IMG/VR virus record: IMGVR_UViG_3300035088_000013
Coordinates: 1-64,000 of that record
Reading direction: 5' to 3' (one strand)
From: a virus
DNA: 64,000 bases
The notes beneath the pieces are model-generated. The model had not been told where the DNA came from, searched no databases, and saw only the letters and a program-made list of their open reading frames with translations. Numbering within the stretch: the stretch's first letter is position 1; each line of letters opens with the position of its first letter. Positions 1 through 8,078 of the stretch are shown piece after piece. A program made the translations under genes and the position numbers.

Positions 1-81
1 CGGGGCAGGTGAACGTCCGGGCCGACACGTCGGAGCGGTACCCGTACCGGTGGTCGGGGCGCATAGGGCCGAGCGGCTGGC

Positions 82-375
82 TCACGGTTGCCCTGCCGAT
101 GCGGGTGCGGTGGTGGCGGGTGGGCGGGCGACGTCGACCCGGGCGGTGCACCGGCACGGTTCGGCCCTGTCGTTGTTGTCGTGGGGGCAGCCGGAGTCGC
201 GGCGGTGGGGGGCGTCGTGGCCGCACGCGCCGCAGGTGTCCAGGGCGATGGTGGCGTGGTGGGAGCCGAACGCGATGGCCGCGGTCTGGTCGGTGTGCCG
301 CCAGCGGGGTTTCTGCCCGGTGGGGTCGTCGGGGTCCCAGATCATCGGCTGGCCGCAGGTACCGCACGTGTGCAC
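82..375 (-). CDS. Small Cys/His-rich (zinc-ribbon-like) protein
   Basis: 97-residue frame opening with GTG. The N-terminus has a C-G-T-C knuckle (residues 4-7) and a second C-G-A-C around residue 48, with further Cys/His pairs, which suggests a small zinc-binding protein. The C-terminal third is low-complexity Pro/Ala. The Shine-Dalgarno is weak (AGGTG about 4 nt before GTG). Other frames here are Arg/Gly-rich and look like shadows. Function unknown; the frame choice rests on the Cys pairs. Confidence 0.5.
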   Translation of the reverse strand: MHTCGTCGQPMIWDPDDPTGQKPRWRHTDQTAAIAFGSHHATIALDTCGACGHDAPHRRDSGCPHDNNDRAEPCRCTARVDVARPPATTAPASAGQP

Positions 376-421
376 GGCACCTGACGCTAGTCCGCTGTGG
401 GGTGCCGTGGGGCGGCAGGGG

Positions 422-718
422 TCAGTCGGGTGGCGTGATGCCGATCTGCGTGAGGCATTCCGCGAAGACCGGCGGGTCGATGCGGTCGAACAGCTTCTCC
501 GCGACGAGCAGGGCTTGCAACGGGGTTACGGACACCGTCCCGGCGAAGGCCGCCGAGATCGCGCCCTGTAGGCGCTGGAGGACGGCCGACACTTCCGGGG
601 TGAAGGTCGTGTCGTCCCGCCGGTGGAAGTCGGCATGGGCGGCGACGGCGCGTTTGAGCTGGGCGACGTCGCTCTCCAGGTGAGTGAGGCGCTGCTCGAG
701 GGTGAAGGGGTAGGACAT
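422..718 (-). CDS. Hypothetical protein with N-terminal coiled coil
   Basis: 98 residues, ATG start at 718. The first 35 residues (starting MSYPFTLEQRL) form a heptad-like helix with LESDVAQLKRAV, followed by a second helical half. No catalytic motif is visible. It is divergent from the gene at 848, and the promoter module at 765 lies between them. The frame stays open further upstream, but that part would run through the promoter repeat and is not credible. Confidence 0.72.
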   Translation of the reverse strand: MSYPFTLEQRLTHLESDVAQLKRAVAAHADFHRRDDTTFTPEVSAVLQRLQGAISAAFAGTVSVTPLQALLVAEKLFDRIDPPVFAECLTQIGITPPD

Positions 719-764
719 GGTGGGGCAGCCTACCGGGCGGGTGCGGGATCCCACCCCTCTTCTG

Positions 765-826
765 TTGACATCAGGTTGAGGGTCGTGTTTACTTGGTTTG
801 TGAGCGCGGGGGGCTGGAGCCCCCGC
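765..826 (+). promoter_or_regulatory. Promoter plus leader hairpin module (copy 1)
   Basis: TTGACA at 765-770 and TTTACT at 788-793, 17 bp apart. A hairpin with GGGGGCTGGAGCCCCC lies at 807-825, then GAGAGGAG as Shine-Dalgarno and ATG at 848. This is the first of the repeated modules. Confidence 0.85.
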
Positions 827-847
827 CCCGCCCGAGAGGAGCCCACC

Positions 848-1195
848 ATGGCGTACGGAGTCGTCGAGACCAACCCGATCAGCGACGCGGACCTGGCCGT
901 CCGCGACCGGATCGACTACTCGAAGCGGTACCAGCTCGCCGACCGGGACCTGGTGAAGATCACCCGGCTGCGGCTGTTGACCGAGCCCGGCACCCCGGTC
1001 CTGGACCTCTCCTACTGCTACGGGGAGCTGAAGGACGGCACCCCGGTCCTGGTCGACCTCCCCCGGCACCAGTTCGCCAAGCACCTGTGGAAGTCGCAGA
1101 TGTACGCGATGTTCACCGAGGCGGGCCGCTACGCCAAGGGCATGGGCATCGACCCGACGAACGGCTGCCCGGCGTTGTCGATCATGTGGGGGTGA
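848..1195 (+). CDS. Hypothetical protein, first gene behind promoter copy 1
   Basis: 115 residues. The ATG at 848 is fixed by the GAGAGGAG Shine-Dalgarno at the end of the promoter leader. The sequence is a compact mixed alpha/beta protein (MAYGVVETNPISDADL...) with no recognised motif. It stands alone or leads the 1306/1557 pair, from which it is separated by two strong hairpins. Function unknown. Confidence 0.85.
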   Translation: MAYGVVETNPISDADLAVRDRIDYSKRYQLADRDLVKITRLRLLTEPGTPVLDLSYCYGELKDGTPVLVDLPRHQFAKHLWKSQMYAMFTEAGRYAKGMGIDPTNGCPALSIMWG

Positions 1196-1207
1196 CCCCC
1201 CCGCCCG

Positions 1208-1284
1208 GCCCCCAGCGTCCACCTGGGGGGGGCCGGTGCTCCCCCGGGCAGGCCCTCGAGGTGTCGTCCTCGCCGGGCCTGCCC
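1208..1284 (+). terminator. Two consecutive GC hairpins, probable terminator/attenuator
   Basis: Between two genes, CCCCCAG pairs with CTGGGGG (about 1210-1230). Downstream, GGGCAGGCCC (1246-1255) pairs with GGGCCTGCCC (1275-1284), with an inner GAGG/CCTC helix. There is no T-run, so an intrinsic terminator is only probable; the next gene may be reached by read-through. Confidence 0.45.
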
Positions 1285-1305
1285 CCGTTGGTAGGTTGCG
1301 TGGTT

Positions 1306-1560
1306 GTGAGCTCAGCGATGTTCCACGTCAGCGGCGACTTGAACCGGATCCCCGACTACGACCCGGTGACCGGTGAGCACGCCTGGACGGTGTCGGCGTT
1401 GTTCGGGATCCGGGATCCGCAGGCCGCGTTCTCGCAAGGGTCCGCGATGCTGGACCGGGAGAACCTGTGGGGCATCTCGGGGGTGTTCTGCTACCACTGC
1501 GAGCAGGTGTGGTCCGAGCTGTTGGCCGAGGCCCCGTGTGACGGGGAGCCGGTCCGGTGA
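1306..1560 (+). CDS. Hypothetical protein with Cys pair
   Basis: 84 residues from GTG 1306 (alternative ATG 1318). The C-terminal part has a C-Y-H-C element near residue 62, which could bind metal. It overlaps the next gene by GTGA, so the two are probably translationally coupled. Function unknown. Confidence 0.72.
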   Translation: MSSAMFHVSGDLNRIPDYDPVTGEHAWTVSALFGIRDPQAAFSQGSAMLDRENLWGISGVFCYHCEQVWSELLAEAPCDGEPVR

Positions 1561-2393
1561 CCGGCGGCGACGAGCGTGAGCTGGGCGAGGACTGGCCGCC
1601 GAGCGAGCCCCTCACCGACCCCCACCCGGCGGATGTGGACCTGTTGTTGAGGGTGTTGCGGCGGGTGGAGGCCGACGCGCACCGCAAGGGCTGGGACTCC
1701 ACCCCGATGACGTTGTTCACCGTCTACGAGCACGGCGACGAGGACACCGACTACGTGTACCGGAAGTTGTGCGGGGCGAACCCGCGGACCCCCGTGACGG
1801 TCCGGGTCGGCGGGTACACGGCGCAGGCGATCATCCCCCCGCAGCTGCTCACCGGCACGCCGGGGGTGCCGCCGTACGAGGCGTTGCGCACCTACGCGAT
1901 GAACCTCGCCTACTGCCCGGACGACAGCGACGGATACCGGCCGGTCAACGTGATCCGGAGCGTGCTGCGGCTGCGTGGGGTGATCGCGGTCGGGTGCGTG
2001 TACGAGGCGTGGCAGCGGCTGATCGCCTCGGACCAGGCCCTCGCCGCGGAGCTGGCGGATGCGGCACCGGACTATTCGACGATGCCCGACTCGGTGGAGA
2101 TGCGGGTCGCGGCCGCGGTCGACCTCGAGGGCCGTCTGCACCAGGTGAAACGCACCCGCGGGGACCGGCCGGTCACGGTCGGCGGATACACGGTGCTGGT
2201 ACCCGGCCACGGCGAGGTGCAGCAGGCGGCCGACGTCAACGGGCACGGGGACGTGTCGAACTCGCTGCGGATCCTCGCCGACATGATCGTCGGGAAGACA
2301 CCCGCCGACCAGGAGGGGTTCGACGCCCGGTACCGCGGCTACCGGCAGATGATCCGCGAAGAACTGGACCGCGGGAGCGCCACGGGAGGGTGA
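1557..2393 (+). CDS. Hypothetical protein, 278 aa
   Basis: GTG start overlapping the stop of the preceding gene (GTGA). A mostly globular protein with an acidic N-terminus, a central helical region (residues 120-180) and a Gly-rich beta segment near residue 205. No catalytic signature is recognised. It is the longest member of the early 1-3.5 kb group, and its coupling to the 1306 gene suggests a shared role. Confidence 0.83.
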   Translation: MTGGDERELGEDWPPSEPLTDPHPADVDLLLRVLRRVEADAHRKGWDSTPMTLFTVYEHGDEDTDYVYRKLCGANPRTPVTVRVGGYTAQAIIPPQLLTGTPGVPPYEALRTYAMNLAYCPDDSDGYRPVNVIRSVLRLRGVIAVGCVYEAWQRLIASDQALAAELADAAPDYSTMPDSVEMRVAAAVDLEGRLHQVKRTRGDRPVTVGGYTVLVPGHGEVQQAADVNGHGDVSNSLRILADMIVGKTPADQEGFDARYRGYRQMIREELDRGSATGG

Positions 2394-2546
2394 ATCTGGG
2401 TGTCCCGGCGGACCTGGTGTGCGTTGATCATCGCGAGGGGTTCACCGGCTCGGCAAGCACTCTCCAGGAAGCCGGACCCCCCTTTTTGACCCTGCGTCCC
2501 TGCCCCGCCAGCCGGTCGAACAGGCCGGGCGGGGACGGAGGGGCGG

Positions 2547-2723
2547 GTGGCGCATGTGTCGGACGTGATCCTGTACGGCGGGTATTGCCCGTTGTGCGAT
2601 GACATCATCGATGCGTCCTCGCGGGCCGTGGTGCGCGGGCACGCGGACCGGCATTGGCGGTGGCATCTGCGGCTGGCGTTGTGGTGGTACCGGCGGCAGG
2701 ACCTCACGCATACCCGCCGGTGA
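2547..2723 (+). CDS. Very small Cys-pair protein (58 aa)
   Basis: A short frame opening GTG at 2547 after GGAGGGGCGG. It encodes Y-C-P-L-C-D-D near the N-terminus, then H-A-D-R-H-W-R-W-H, so C-x2-C plus a His cluster: a probable zinc-finger-like micro-protein. Codon third positions are GC-rich as in its neighbours. Function unknown. Confidence 0.62.
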   Translation: MAHVSDVILYGGYCPLCDDIIDASSRAVVRGHADRHWRWHLRLALWWYRRQDLTHTRR

Positions 2724-2795
2724 GCGTGCCGGGGCCTGTCGTACGGTGCCGGGGGTTCCCGTTACCCACACCCGGCCAGCCAGGAGGCCCCGCTG

Positions 2796-3482
2796 ATGCT
2801 GATGCGCCCACGCCACTACCACGACGTGCCCGACTTCGACCGGAACAAGATCACCGGTTTGTGGGCGGTCGGGTTCCCGTCCCCTGAGGACGACCTGCGG
2901 TATGCGGTGTCGATCGTCGCGTCGATGGCTGACGACATCGACGGCCAGATCGGCCCAGGTCGCGGTGATCTGTTGTTGTGCACGCTGCGCGGATATCAGC
3001 CGATGCGGTATGCGATGGCGGTGATGACCGCCTATGCGCAGGCGAAACACGAGCAGTCGGTGTGGGCGCAGCTCCAGAAAATGAAGATATCGCTGGACGC
3101 GGCGCGGCACGTCGTCGCGGATTGCCGGGAGAAACGGGAGCCGGTAAACCATGGGCACACCCTTCCGCTGGCATTCGAACCGATCGTCTCCAGCACCACA
3201 CTCACCGGGAAGATTCACGTGCTGCTCGACGGGGTGCGGTTCGCGCAGTGGGACCTCGAGGACGCGAAGGGGCATGCCACGCACGTTTTGGAGGTGGCGG
3301 CGATGTGTCCGTGCGACCAGGCGTACTACGAGGCGATCTCCGGCACAGGCATGCAGGACAAAGGCGTGCCCACCCCGGATGAAGAACACCAGAGGGTTGC
3401 CCGTGCTGCGGTGTCGATGCTCGGCGAGCACTTCGACACGCCCGCGACCGTGGATGGTTGGGAACCCGACAAGAACCAGTGA
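2796..3482 (+). CDS. Hypothetical protein, 228 aa
   Basis: ATG at 2796 follows a good AGGAGG. The middle (residues 60-110) is helical and rich in Ala/Met/Gln, and the C-terminal half contains a C-P-C-D motif. It is the last rightward gene before the partition region. No homologous family recognised. Confidence 0.85.
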   Translation: MLMRPRHYHDVPDFDRNKITGLWAVGFPSPEDDLRYAVSIVASMADDIDGQIGPGRGDLLLCTLRGYQPMRYAMAVMTAYAQAKHEQSVWAQLQKMKISLDAARHVVADCREKREPVNHGHTLPLAFEPIVSSTTLTGKIHVLLDGVRFAQWDLEDAKGHATHVLEVAAMCPCDQAYYEAISGTGMQDKGVPTPDEEHQRVARAAVSMLGEHFDTPATVDGWEPDKNQ

Positions 3483-3800
3483 TGGGGCACACCCGGCCGC
3501 ATGTCATCCCCGCTCGGCAACGATGTGTCTGCATCGTTGCCTGCGGGGCGAGGTCACACGGCGTGTTGTGGTGTCCCCTCCTTCCGGGCAATCCAGGCAG
3601 TGAGGCAGGCTGCTGCTGAGCGTCCGATGCGGACTGCGGGTCATATGGGCTGTGACCTGCGGTGCATGCAAGCATGCAAGCTAGCTAGCCACCACACGCA
3701 CGGTGTGTATCGTTGCGTGCCTATCGGTGTGTCTGACTTCCGTTGCGGCGCGCGAGGCGGCATGATGGCCGGATTACCCCCCGACTTTGCAGGAGCAGAC
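3483..3800 (+). promoter_or_regulatory. Non-coding region upstream of parA, candidate centromere
   Basis: A stretch of 318 bp without a convincing gene. It holds a perfect inverted repeat, GGCAACGATG (3516-3525) / CATCGTTGCC (3532-3541), with a 6-bp spacer. A related half-site TATCGTTGCG lies near 3708. Tandem GCATGCAA GCATGCAA followed by GCTAGCTAGC lies at 3664-3689. Sequence between a gene and parA that carries palindromes and repeats fits a parS-type site or the parA operator. It is locally AT-richer than its surroundings. Confidence 0.5.
3664..3689. repeat. Tandem GCATGCAA repeat with palindromic GCTAGCTAGC
   Basis: Two direct copies of GCATGCAA abut the self-complementary GCTAGCTAGC. 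Such iterated symmetric sites upstream of parA are typical places for autoregulation or ParB binding; the role here is inferred from position only. Confidence 0.55.
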
Positions 3801-4574
3801 ATGGCCGCACGGCGGCGTATCACGGTTATCAACGAGAAGGGTGGCAGTACGAAGACGACGACTGCTGTCAACTTGGCTGGCGCGCTTGTCGCCAAGGGTA
3901 AGAAGGTGCGCGTCATCGATCTTGACCCGCAGGACGGTAGCGCGACGATTTGGTTGTCACCGACAGAGAGTGTCGGTAGTGGTGTGATGCGGGTGTTTGA
4001 TGAGGAGTGCGGCATCGACGATGTCACGTCGGAAACGAAGGTGCCGGGCTTGTACATTGTGCCGTCGTATTCGTCGATGAGTGTCGTGCGGTACTCCCCG
4101 GATTATCCCGTGGTGGATGTGCAGCTAGCGGACGCGTTGGATGAGTCGGAGGCTGACATCGACTACGACATCATCGACAGTCCGCCGACTAAGGATCGGC
4201 TTGCGCGTGCCGCTTTGAATGCGGCTGGGGAGATCGTCGTCCCGATCCAGCCGTCCAAATTGGACACGGTGGGTACGGCGGAGTTGCTGCGGCTGATGGC
4301 GACGGTACGCAAGCACCGGAACCCGGATCTGCGGATCGCCGCGGTGGTGGCGTCACGGGTGAAGGCGGCGGGCTACGACACGAAGTTCGTGGAGAACCTG
4401 CAACGACAGTTCGGGGCAACCCCGGTGCTGGTGGTGTCCGACAGTGTCCGCGCCCGCGAAGCGGTCGAGGCGGGGACACCGGTCGCGCAGTACGACCCGG
4501 AGAGCCGTAACGGCAAAGAGTTCGCCGCGCTGGCGGCCGTGTGGGAACCCGACACGAAGGAGGACGCAGCATGA
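3801..4574 (+). CDS. parA: ParA-type partition ATPase
   Basis: 257 residues. Deviant Walker A K-G-G-S-T-K-T-T-T at residues 13-21, Walker A-prime I-D-L-D-P-Q at 39-44 and Walker B-like I-I-D-S-P-P at 124-129 are diagnostic of the ParA/Soj/MinD superfamily. The ATG at 3801 has AGGAG 5 nt upstream; the open frame extends further back but lacks a credible start. Length equals that of short ParA proteins without an N-terminal HTH (type Ib-like). It probably segregates a low-copy plasmid prophage together with the overlapping 4571 gene. Confidence 0.93.
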   Translation: MAARRRITVINEKGGSTKTTTAVNLAGALVAKGKKVRVIDLDPQDGSATIWLSPTESVGSGVMRVFDEECGIDDVTSETKVPGLYIVPSYSSMSVVRYSPDYPVVDVQLADALDESEADIDYDIIDSPPTKDRLARAALNAAGEIVVPIQPSKLDTVGTAELLRLMATVRKHRNPDLRIAAVVASRVKAAGYDTKFVENLQRQFGATPVLVVSDSVRAREAVEAGTPVAQYDPESRNGKEFAALAAVWEPDTKEDAA

Positions 4575-5092
4575 GCCCGGTACCGAAGCGGCCGACACCC
4601 GGTAACGACCTCGAGCAGGCCCTGCTCGAGGAGGACCGCGCCCGGGAGCCGAAGCCACCGCAGGACCCCACCCCGGCGGCCCCGGAGGCGGCACCGGCAG
4701 CGGCACCGGCGGCAGCGGAGCGGGCGGTGTTGCCGGAGCAGCGGGAGAAACCCCGGCCGCGCCGGGCGGCGACGGTACCGGCCCCGCCGTCACGGCCGAT
4801 GCGGTGGAAGAACAACCTTCCGCCCAGCAGGGTCCCGGCCCGGATCGACATGAGCGCAACCCGGCCGTTGAACGTGCGGGTGCCGATCGAGTTCCACTAC
4901 CTGGTCAAGGTCGCCTCGGCCACGATGGGCATCGACATCCAGGAGATGATGATCGCTTTGGTCACGGTCGTCACGCAGGACCCGGAGCTGCTGGTCCGGC
5001 TGATCGACATGGCGGAGACCGACCGTAAGACCCTTGGGGAGCTGATTCATCCGGCGCTGCTGGCCGTCGCGGAAGGCGACTACGACCAGTAG
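4571..5092 (+). CDS. Probable ParB-like centromere-binding partner
   Basis: 173 residues, overlapping parA by ATGA and preceded by GGAGG. The first 80 residues are a disordered Pro/Ala/Glu-rich arm. Residues about 98-135 (beta strand PLNVRVPIEF, then helices) look like a ribbon-helix-helix unit. Small RHH proteins encoded immediately after type Ib parA genes serve as ParB equivalents. The family assignment is inferred from position and architecture, not from a recognised signature. Confidence 0.6.
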   Translation: MSPVPKRPTPGNDLEQALLEEDRAREPKPPQDPTPAAPEAAPAAAPAAAERAVLPEQREKPRPRRAATVPAPPSRPMRWKNNLPPSRVPARIDMSATRPLNVRVPIEFHYLVKVASATMGIDIQEMMIALVTVVTQDPELLVRLIDMAETDRKTLGELIHPALLAVAEGDYDQ

Positions 5093-5123
5093 GGTGTACC
5101 CCCGGCTGGAGAGGGGGGGACGT

Positions 5124-5939
5124 ATGAGTGATGAGGACACCATGCGCACGGCGGACATGTCCGCCGTGCGGCAGCTCGTCGACCGGGCCGTGCAGGCACT
5201 GGTCCCGAAGGACCAGATGACCGTCCGCAAGTACCGGCCGGAGTCGACGTACGGGTTCCCGGAACCGAAGCCGCTGGCCGGGCTGGAGGCGGCGCTGACG
5301 GTGGCGCGGGTGGCGGAGTCGAGGGCGCACGGCTTCGCGACGGGGCTGCGCGGTGAGGGGTCGTCGTGGGCGCAGATCGCGGACCTTCTGGGGATCGGCT
5401 GGTCCGAGGACTATGTGCAGCGGGAGCGGGCGTTCGAGGTGGTCGCCGGGCCGGTCTCGAACGTCAGCTACGACCGGTATGTGTTCTTCACCTGTGGTGG
5501 GCCGTTGGGCTGCGGGGCGCGGGTCACCGACCGTGGCCCGTACAACGGGAGCCCGGACAACAACGAGGACGGCCACGGCGAGGGGTGCCGGAGGCTGGCG
5601 GCGGAGGTCGAGGCGTACCACGCCGAGCAGGATGCGCGGGAGCACCGCTACATGGTGATGGATGCGGCGATGCCGCGGGTCACCGACGCGTTCGGCCGGG
5701 AGACGGTGACCCGGGCACGGTATGTGCTGTCGCACGGCGGCCGGTATCTGGCGTGGTCGACCAGCGAGACCCTTGCCGTGGCGCTGGTGCTGCGGGATGA
5801 CGAGCGGCTGGAGGCGGTCGGGTACTCCACCCGTGAGGGGGCGCTGCGGCGGATCCTGGATGGCACGGGCACCCCGCCTGCCGATCCTGCGGGGTGGCTG
5901 GCGACGCTGCGGGCCGCCGCGACCGGGTACGAGGACTGA
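5124..5939 (+). CDS. Helix-turn-helix-containing protein near the par cassette
   Basis: 271 residues from ATG 5124 behind GGAGAGGGGGG. Residues about 80-100 read G-S-S-W-A-Q-I-A-D-L-L-G-I, a typical HTH turn (W-x-x-I-A-x-x-L-G). A C-G-G-P-L-G-C segment lies near residue 120. It follows parA/parB-like in the same direction and could be a regulator or a third partition-associated protein; function unknown. Confidence 0.8.
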   Translation: MSDEDTMRTADMSAVRQLVDRAVQALVPKDQMTVRKYRPESTYGFPEPKPLAGLEAALTVARVAESRAHGFATGLRGEGSSWAQIADLLGIGWSEDYVQRERAFEVVAGPVSNVSYDRYVFFTCGGPLGCGARVTDRGPYNGSPDNNEDGHGEGCRRLAAEVEAYHAEQDAREHRYMVMDAAMPRVTDAFGRETVTRARYVLSHGGRYLAWSTSETLAVALVLRDDERLEAVGYSTREGALRRILDGTGTPPADPAGWLATLRAAATGYED

Positions 5940-6111
5940 CAGGCCGACGGGAGATACCGCCGGAATACGGGCGGGGGTGGCATTCTGGACGCGCGGGCGC
6001 GGGGGCCTTCCTCGAGGGGCCATCCGGGGGGTTGGAAGACGCTCGAGGGCGGTTCGGTACCGCTGCCCGTGCGGGGGGCTCGCTGTCACAAGCTGCATCC
6101 CGCGACCGAAG

Positions 6112-6160
6112 AGGGGGCCGGGACGGTGTCGCGGGGATGCGGACACCGACCCGGCCCCCT
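6112..6160. terminator. Strong bidirectional hairpin between convergent genes
   Basis: AGGGGGCCGGG (6112-6122) pairs perfectly with CCCGGCCCCCT (6150-6160); an inner GGTGTC/GACACC helix extends the stem. It lies between the rightward 5124 gene and the leftward 6175 gene. The rest of 5940-6174 shows no gene. Confidence 0.75.
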
Positions 6161-6174
6161 TTCCCCGTGCCGGG

Positions 6175-6732
6175 TCAGCCCCAGGTCACCCGCAGGTTCT
6201 TCGCGAGGCAGCGGGACGCCAGCTCCCGCAGTTCCTCCAGGCGCATGGTCAGGTGCCCGGGTGCGCGGCCGAAGTCGACGACGGTGGTACCCGGGCGGTC
6301 GGCGGTACCGGCCCGGTAGGTGATCTCCGGCAGGCCCGCGTCGACCGGCCGGTTGACGCCGAGGGCGAGTTCGACGCGGTCGAGGAACGCGCGGGCGTTG
6401 TCGTCGCCGGACATGTCGTAGACCGGCCCGCCGAGCACGCCGACACCGTCTTCGAGGGGCTCGCGGAGGTAGCCGAGGGCGGCGAGGAGGTCCTGGGCGT
6501 TGCGGTTGTGGACGTTGACCGGGACGGGGTCGCCGTCGGCGTGCAGCTCGCGGACCTCCGCGCCGTACTGCTGGCAGAGCAGGTAGGTGCACACCAGGGC
6601 GTGGGCGTCGGCCTCGCGGTGGGCGTTGGCGGTGCCGGTCCAGATGTCGCCGATCTGCTCGCCGTTGTCGCAGATCAGCTCGAACTGGGCGGTGTCGACC
6701 GCGGAGAGTTCGGGGGAGAAGGTGACGGACAT
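6175..6732 (-). CDS. Hypothetical protein behind minus-strand promoter module
   Basis: 185 residues. The ATG at 6732 is set by AAGGAGG at the end of the promoter leader on this strand. Starts MSVTFSPELSAVDTAQFEL; a central region contains N-V-H-N-R-N and a C-terminal helix. No signature recognised. It is the last gene of the leftward series of mini-units, ending at the hairpin at 6112-6160. Confidence 0.84.
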   Translation of the reverse strand: MSVTFSPELSAVDTAQFELICDNGEQIGDIWTGTANAHREADAHALVCTYLLCQQYGAEVRELHADGDPVPVNVHNRNAQDLLAALGYLREPLEDGVGVLGGPVYDMSGDDNARAFLDRVELALGVNRPVDAGLPEITYRAGTADRPGTTVVDFGRAPGHLTMRLEELRELASRCLAKNLRVTWG

Positions 6733-6751
6733 GGGGCCTCCTTGGGGTGGG

Positions 6752-6812
6752 GTGGGGGCTCCAGCCCCCCCACTCACACCTCAAGTAAACATGATCTCCG
6801 TCGTGATGTCAA
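6752..6812 (-). promoter_or_regulatory. Promoter plus leader hairpin module (minus copy)
   Basis: On the minus strand TTGACA (6812-6807), 17 bp, TTTACT (6789-6784). A hairpin with GGGGGCTGGAGCCCCC lies at about 6771-6753 and drives the 6175 gene. It directly follows the end of the 6809 gene, whose TGT-TGA end lies in this TGTTGACA. Confidence 0.85.
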
Positions 6813-6958
6813 CAGGTTCTCAGTCGGTGATGCTGGCGATCCAGTCGTTGACCAGCTCGGCCGGTGAGCCAGCCGGTCCGCAGCCCGAAGATCCTGCCGG
6901 GCGCGAGGGGGTGCAGGTGGACGGTCAGGGCACGGCGGTCGGTCGTGGGGTCGGTCAT
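6809..6958 (-). CDS. Very small protein, possibly frameshifted
   Basis: 49-residue frame from ATG 6958 after AGGAG, behind its own promoter module. It begins MTDPTTDRRALTVHLHPL. It stops at the TGA inside the next promoter. Another frame over the last 50 nt encodes a more natural-looking tail (P-A-E-L-V-N-D-W-I-A-S-I-T-D, stop just before the promoter), so one base may be missing or extra near 6850. Function unknown. Confidence 0.5.
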   Translation of the reverse strand: MTDPTTDRRALTVHLHPLAPGRIFGLRTGWLTGRAGQRLDRQHHRLRTC

Positions 6959-6977
6959 GGTAGGGCTCCTTCGTCGG

Positions 6978-7040
6978 GGTGGGGGCTCCAGCCCCCCACT
7001 CACACATCCCAAGTAAACGCTATCTCCGTCGCGATGTCAA
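6978..7040 (-). promoter_or_regulatory. Promoter plus leader hairpin module (minus copy)
   Basis: Minus strand TTGACA (7040-7035), 17 bp, TTTACT (7017-7012), hairpin about 6998-6978. It overlaps the 3-prime end of the upstream coding region 7000-7494, so it is both promoter and codons. Confidence 0.85.
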
Positions 7041-7494
7041 CAGGCGGTGGTGAAGCGTCCTTCACGTCCGGGAGCTGGCGGCCGAGACGCCGCCATAACT
7101 CGTCCGCCGACGCCTTGGCCGTGGTGTCGAACCCGGTGCATGAGCACACCCCGAAGTCGTGGCCGATGATGCCCAGGGCCTCGCATTGGGCGTGCGTGGC
7201 GCGGGTCTTCCACGCCCAGCCCCCGGTGTCGTTGCGCAGCAGGCATTGCCGGAAGAACCCGGTGTCCCCCTCGGCGATCGGCTCACCGCAATGCAGGCAC
7301 GGCCACCCGGCCGGTACCGCCACCAGGGCGACACCCATCTCCACCAGCCACGGATCGAGGCGGGGAGCGAACGCGAACACCGCCTCGAGGGCGGCGAGTT
7401 GCCGGGTCCAGGAGTGGCACCGCCCGCAGTAGCCCTCCCGTTCGTCGTTCGGGTTGTGGGAGGTCATCGCGCAAGCGGGACAGGTGAAGCTCAC
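7000..7494 (-). CDS. Multi-zinc-knuckle protein whose C-terminus is encoded by a promoter
   Basis: 164 residues from GTG 7494, overlapping the preceding stop (GTGA). Cys pairs: C-P-A-C near residue 5, C-G-R-C near 23, C-L-H-C-G near 67 and C-S-C near 125. Together they suggest two zinc ribbons. The last 15 codons run through the promoter repeat at 7012-7040, so the protein ends ...VDIATEIAFTWDV. Function unknown; nucleic-acid binding is possible. Confidence 0.83.
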   Translation of the reverse strand: MSFTCPACAMTSHNPNDEREGYCGRCHSWTRQLAALEAVFAFAPRLDPWLVEMGVALVAVPAGWPCLHCGEPIAEGDTGFFRQCLLRNDTGGWAWKTRATHAQCEALGIIGHDFGVCSCTGFDTTAKASADELWRRLGRQLPDVKDASPPPVDIATEIAFTWDV

Positions 7495-8075
7495 GGGTTC
7501 TCCCGGTGTGGTTCCCACGGCCAGTGGACGCCGTCGCAGAGCACGCACGTGCCCGCGACGCCCCCGGCCAGGTCCCGCCAGATTTGCTGCAGCTGCTCGC
7601 ATTCGGTGATGCCGGGGCAGTCGTCGTCCGGGTGGTGTTTGACGAGTTCCCGGATGTCGACCACCCGCGGATCGTCGGCCCCGCCGGGCTTCTTGGTGGG
7701 GGGTAGCACGTTCGGTTGGGGTAGGCCGACCTGGTCCAGGCCGTGGACCGGCGCGTCCCACGGCTCACCGCAGACCCGACCCCCGGCGAGGTGGATGCAC
7801 CAGCCCGTAGACCCGTCGAAGTACCCGTGCGGTCGTTGCACCGGCGTGGCGTCGGTCAATCGCCGGTCGAACTGTTCGGCGGCCGAGCGCAGGGTCCGGG
7901 CGATCACCGGCGCGCCGTCATCGTCGAGCTGCTTGGCGGCCGAGCGCAGGGTCCGGGCGATCTCGTCGCTCGTGAGGTGGACGGGGCCTTTCTGCTCGGT
8001 CTGGATCAGCACCCTGCCGCGGGTGCCGGACGGGTACACCCGGACCACGAGGGTCGCGGTCGGTTGCTGTGTCAT
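7491..8075 (-). CDS. Hypothetical protein with an internal 18-residue duplication
   Basis: 194 residues, ATG 8075. Residues about 38-72 contain the segment I-A-R-T-L-R-S-A-A twice. The duplication is also seen as two near-identical 26-bp DNA blocks at about 7880 and 7935. The C-terminal half carries C-P-G-I-T-E-C and C-V-L-C pairs (zinc-ribbon-like). GTGA overlap with the 7000 gene suggests coupling. Function unknown. Confidence 0.82.
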   Translation of the reverse strand: MTQQPTATLVVRVYPSGTRGRVLIQTEQKGPVHLTSDEIARTLRSAAKQLDDDGAPVIARTLRSAAEQFDRRLTDATPVQRPHGYFDGSTGWCIHLAGGRVCGEPWDAPVHGLDQVGLPQPNVLPPTKKPGGADDPRVVDIRELVKHHPDDDCPGITECEQLQQIWRDLAGGVAGTCVLCDGVHWPWEPHRENP

Positions 8076-8078
8076 CGG

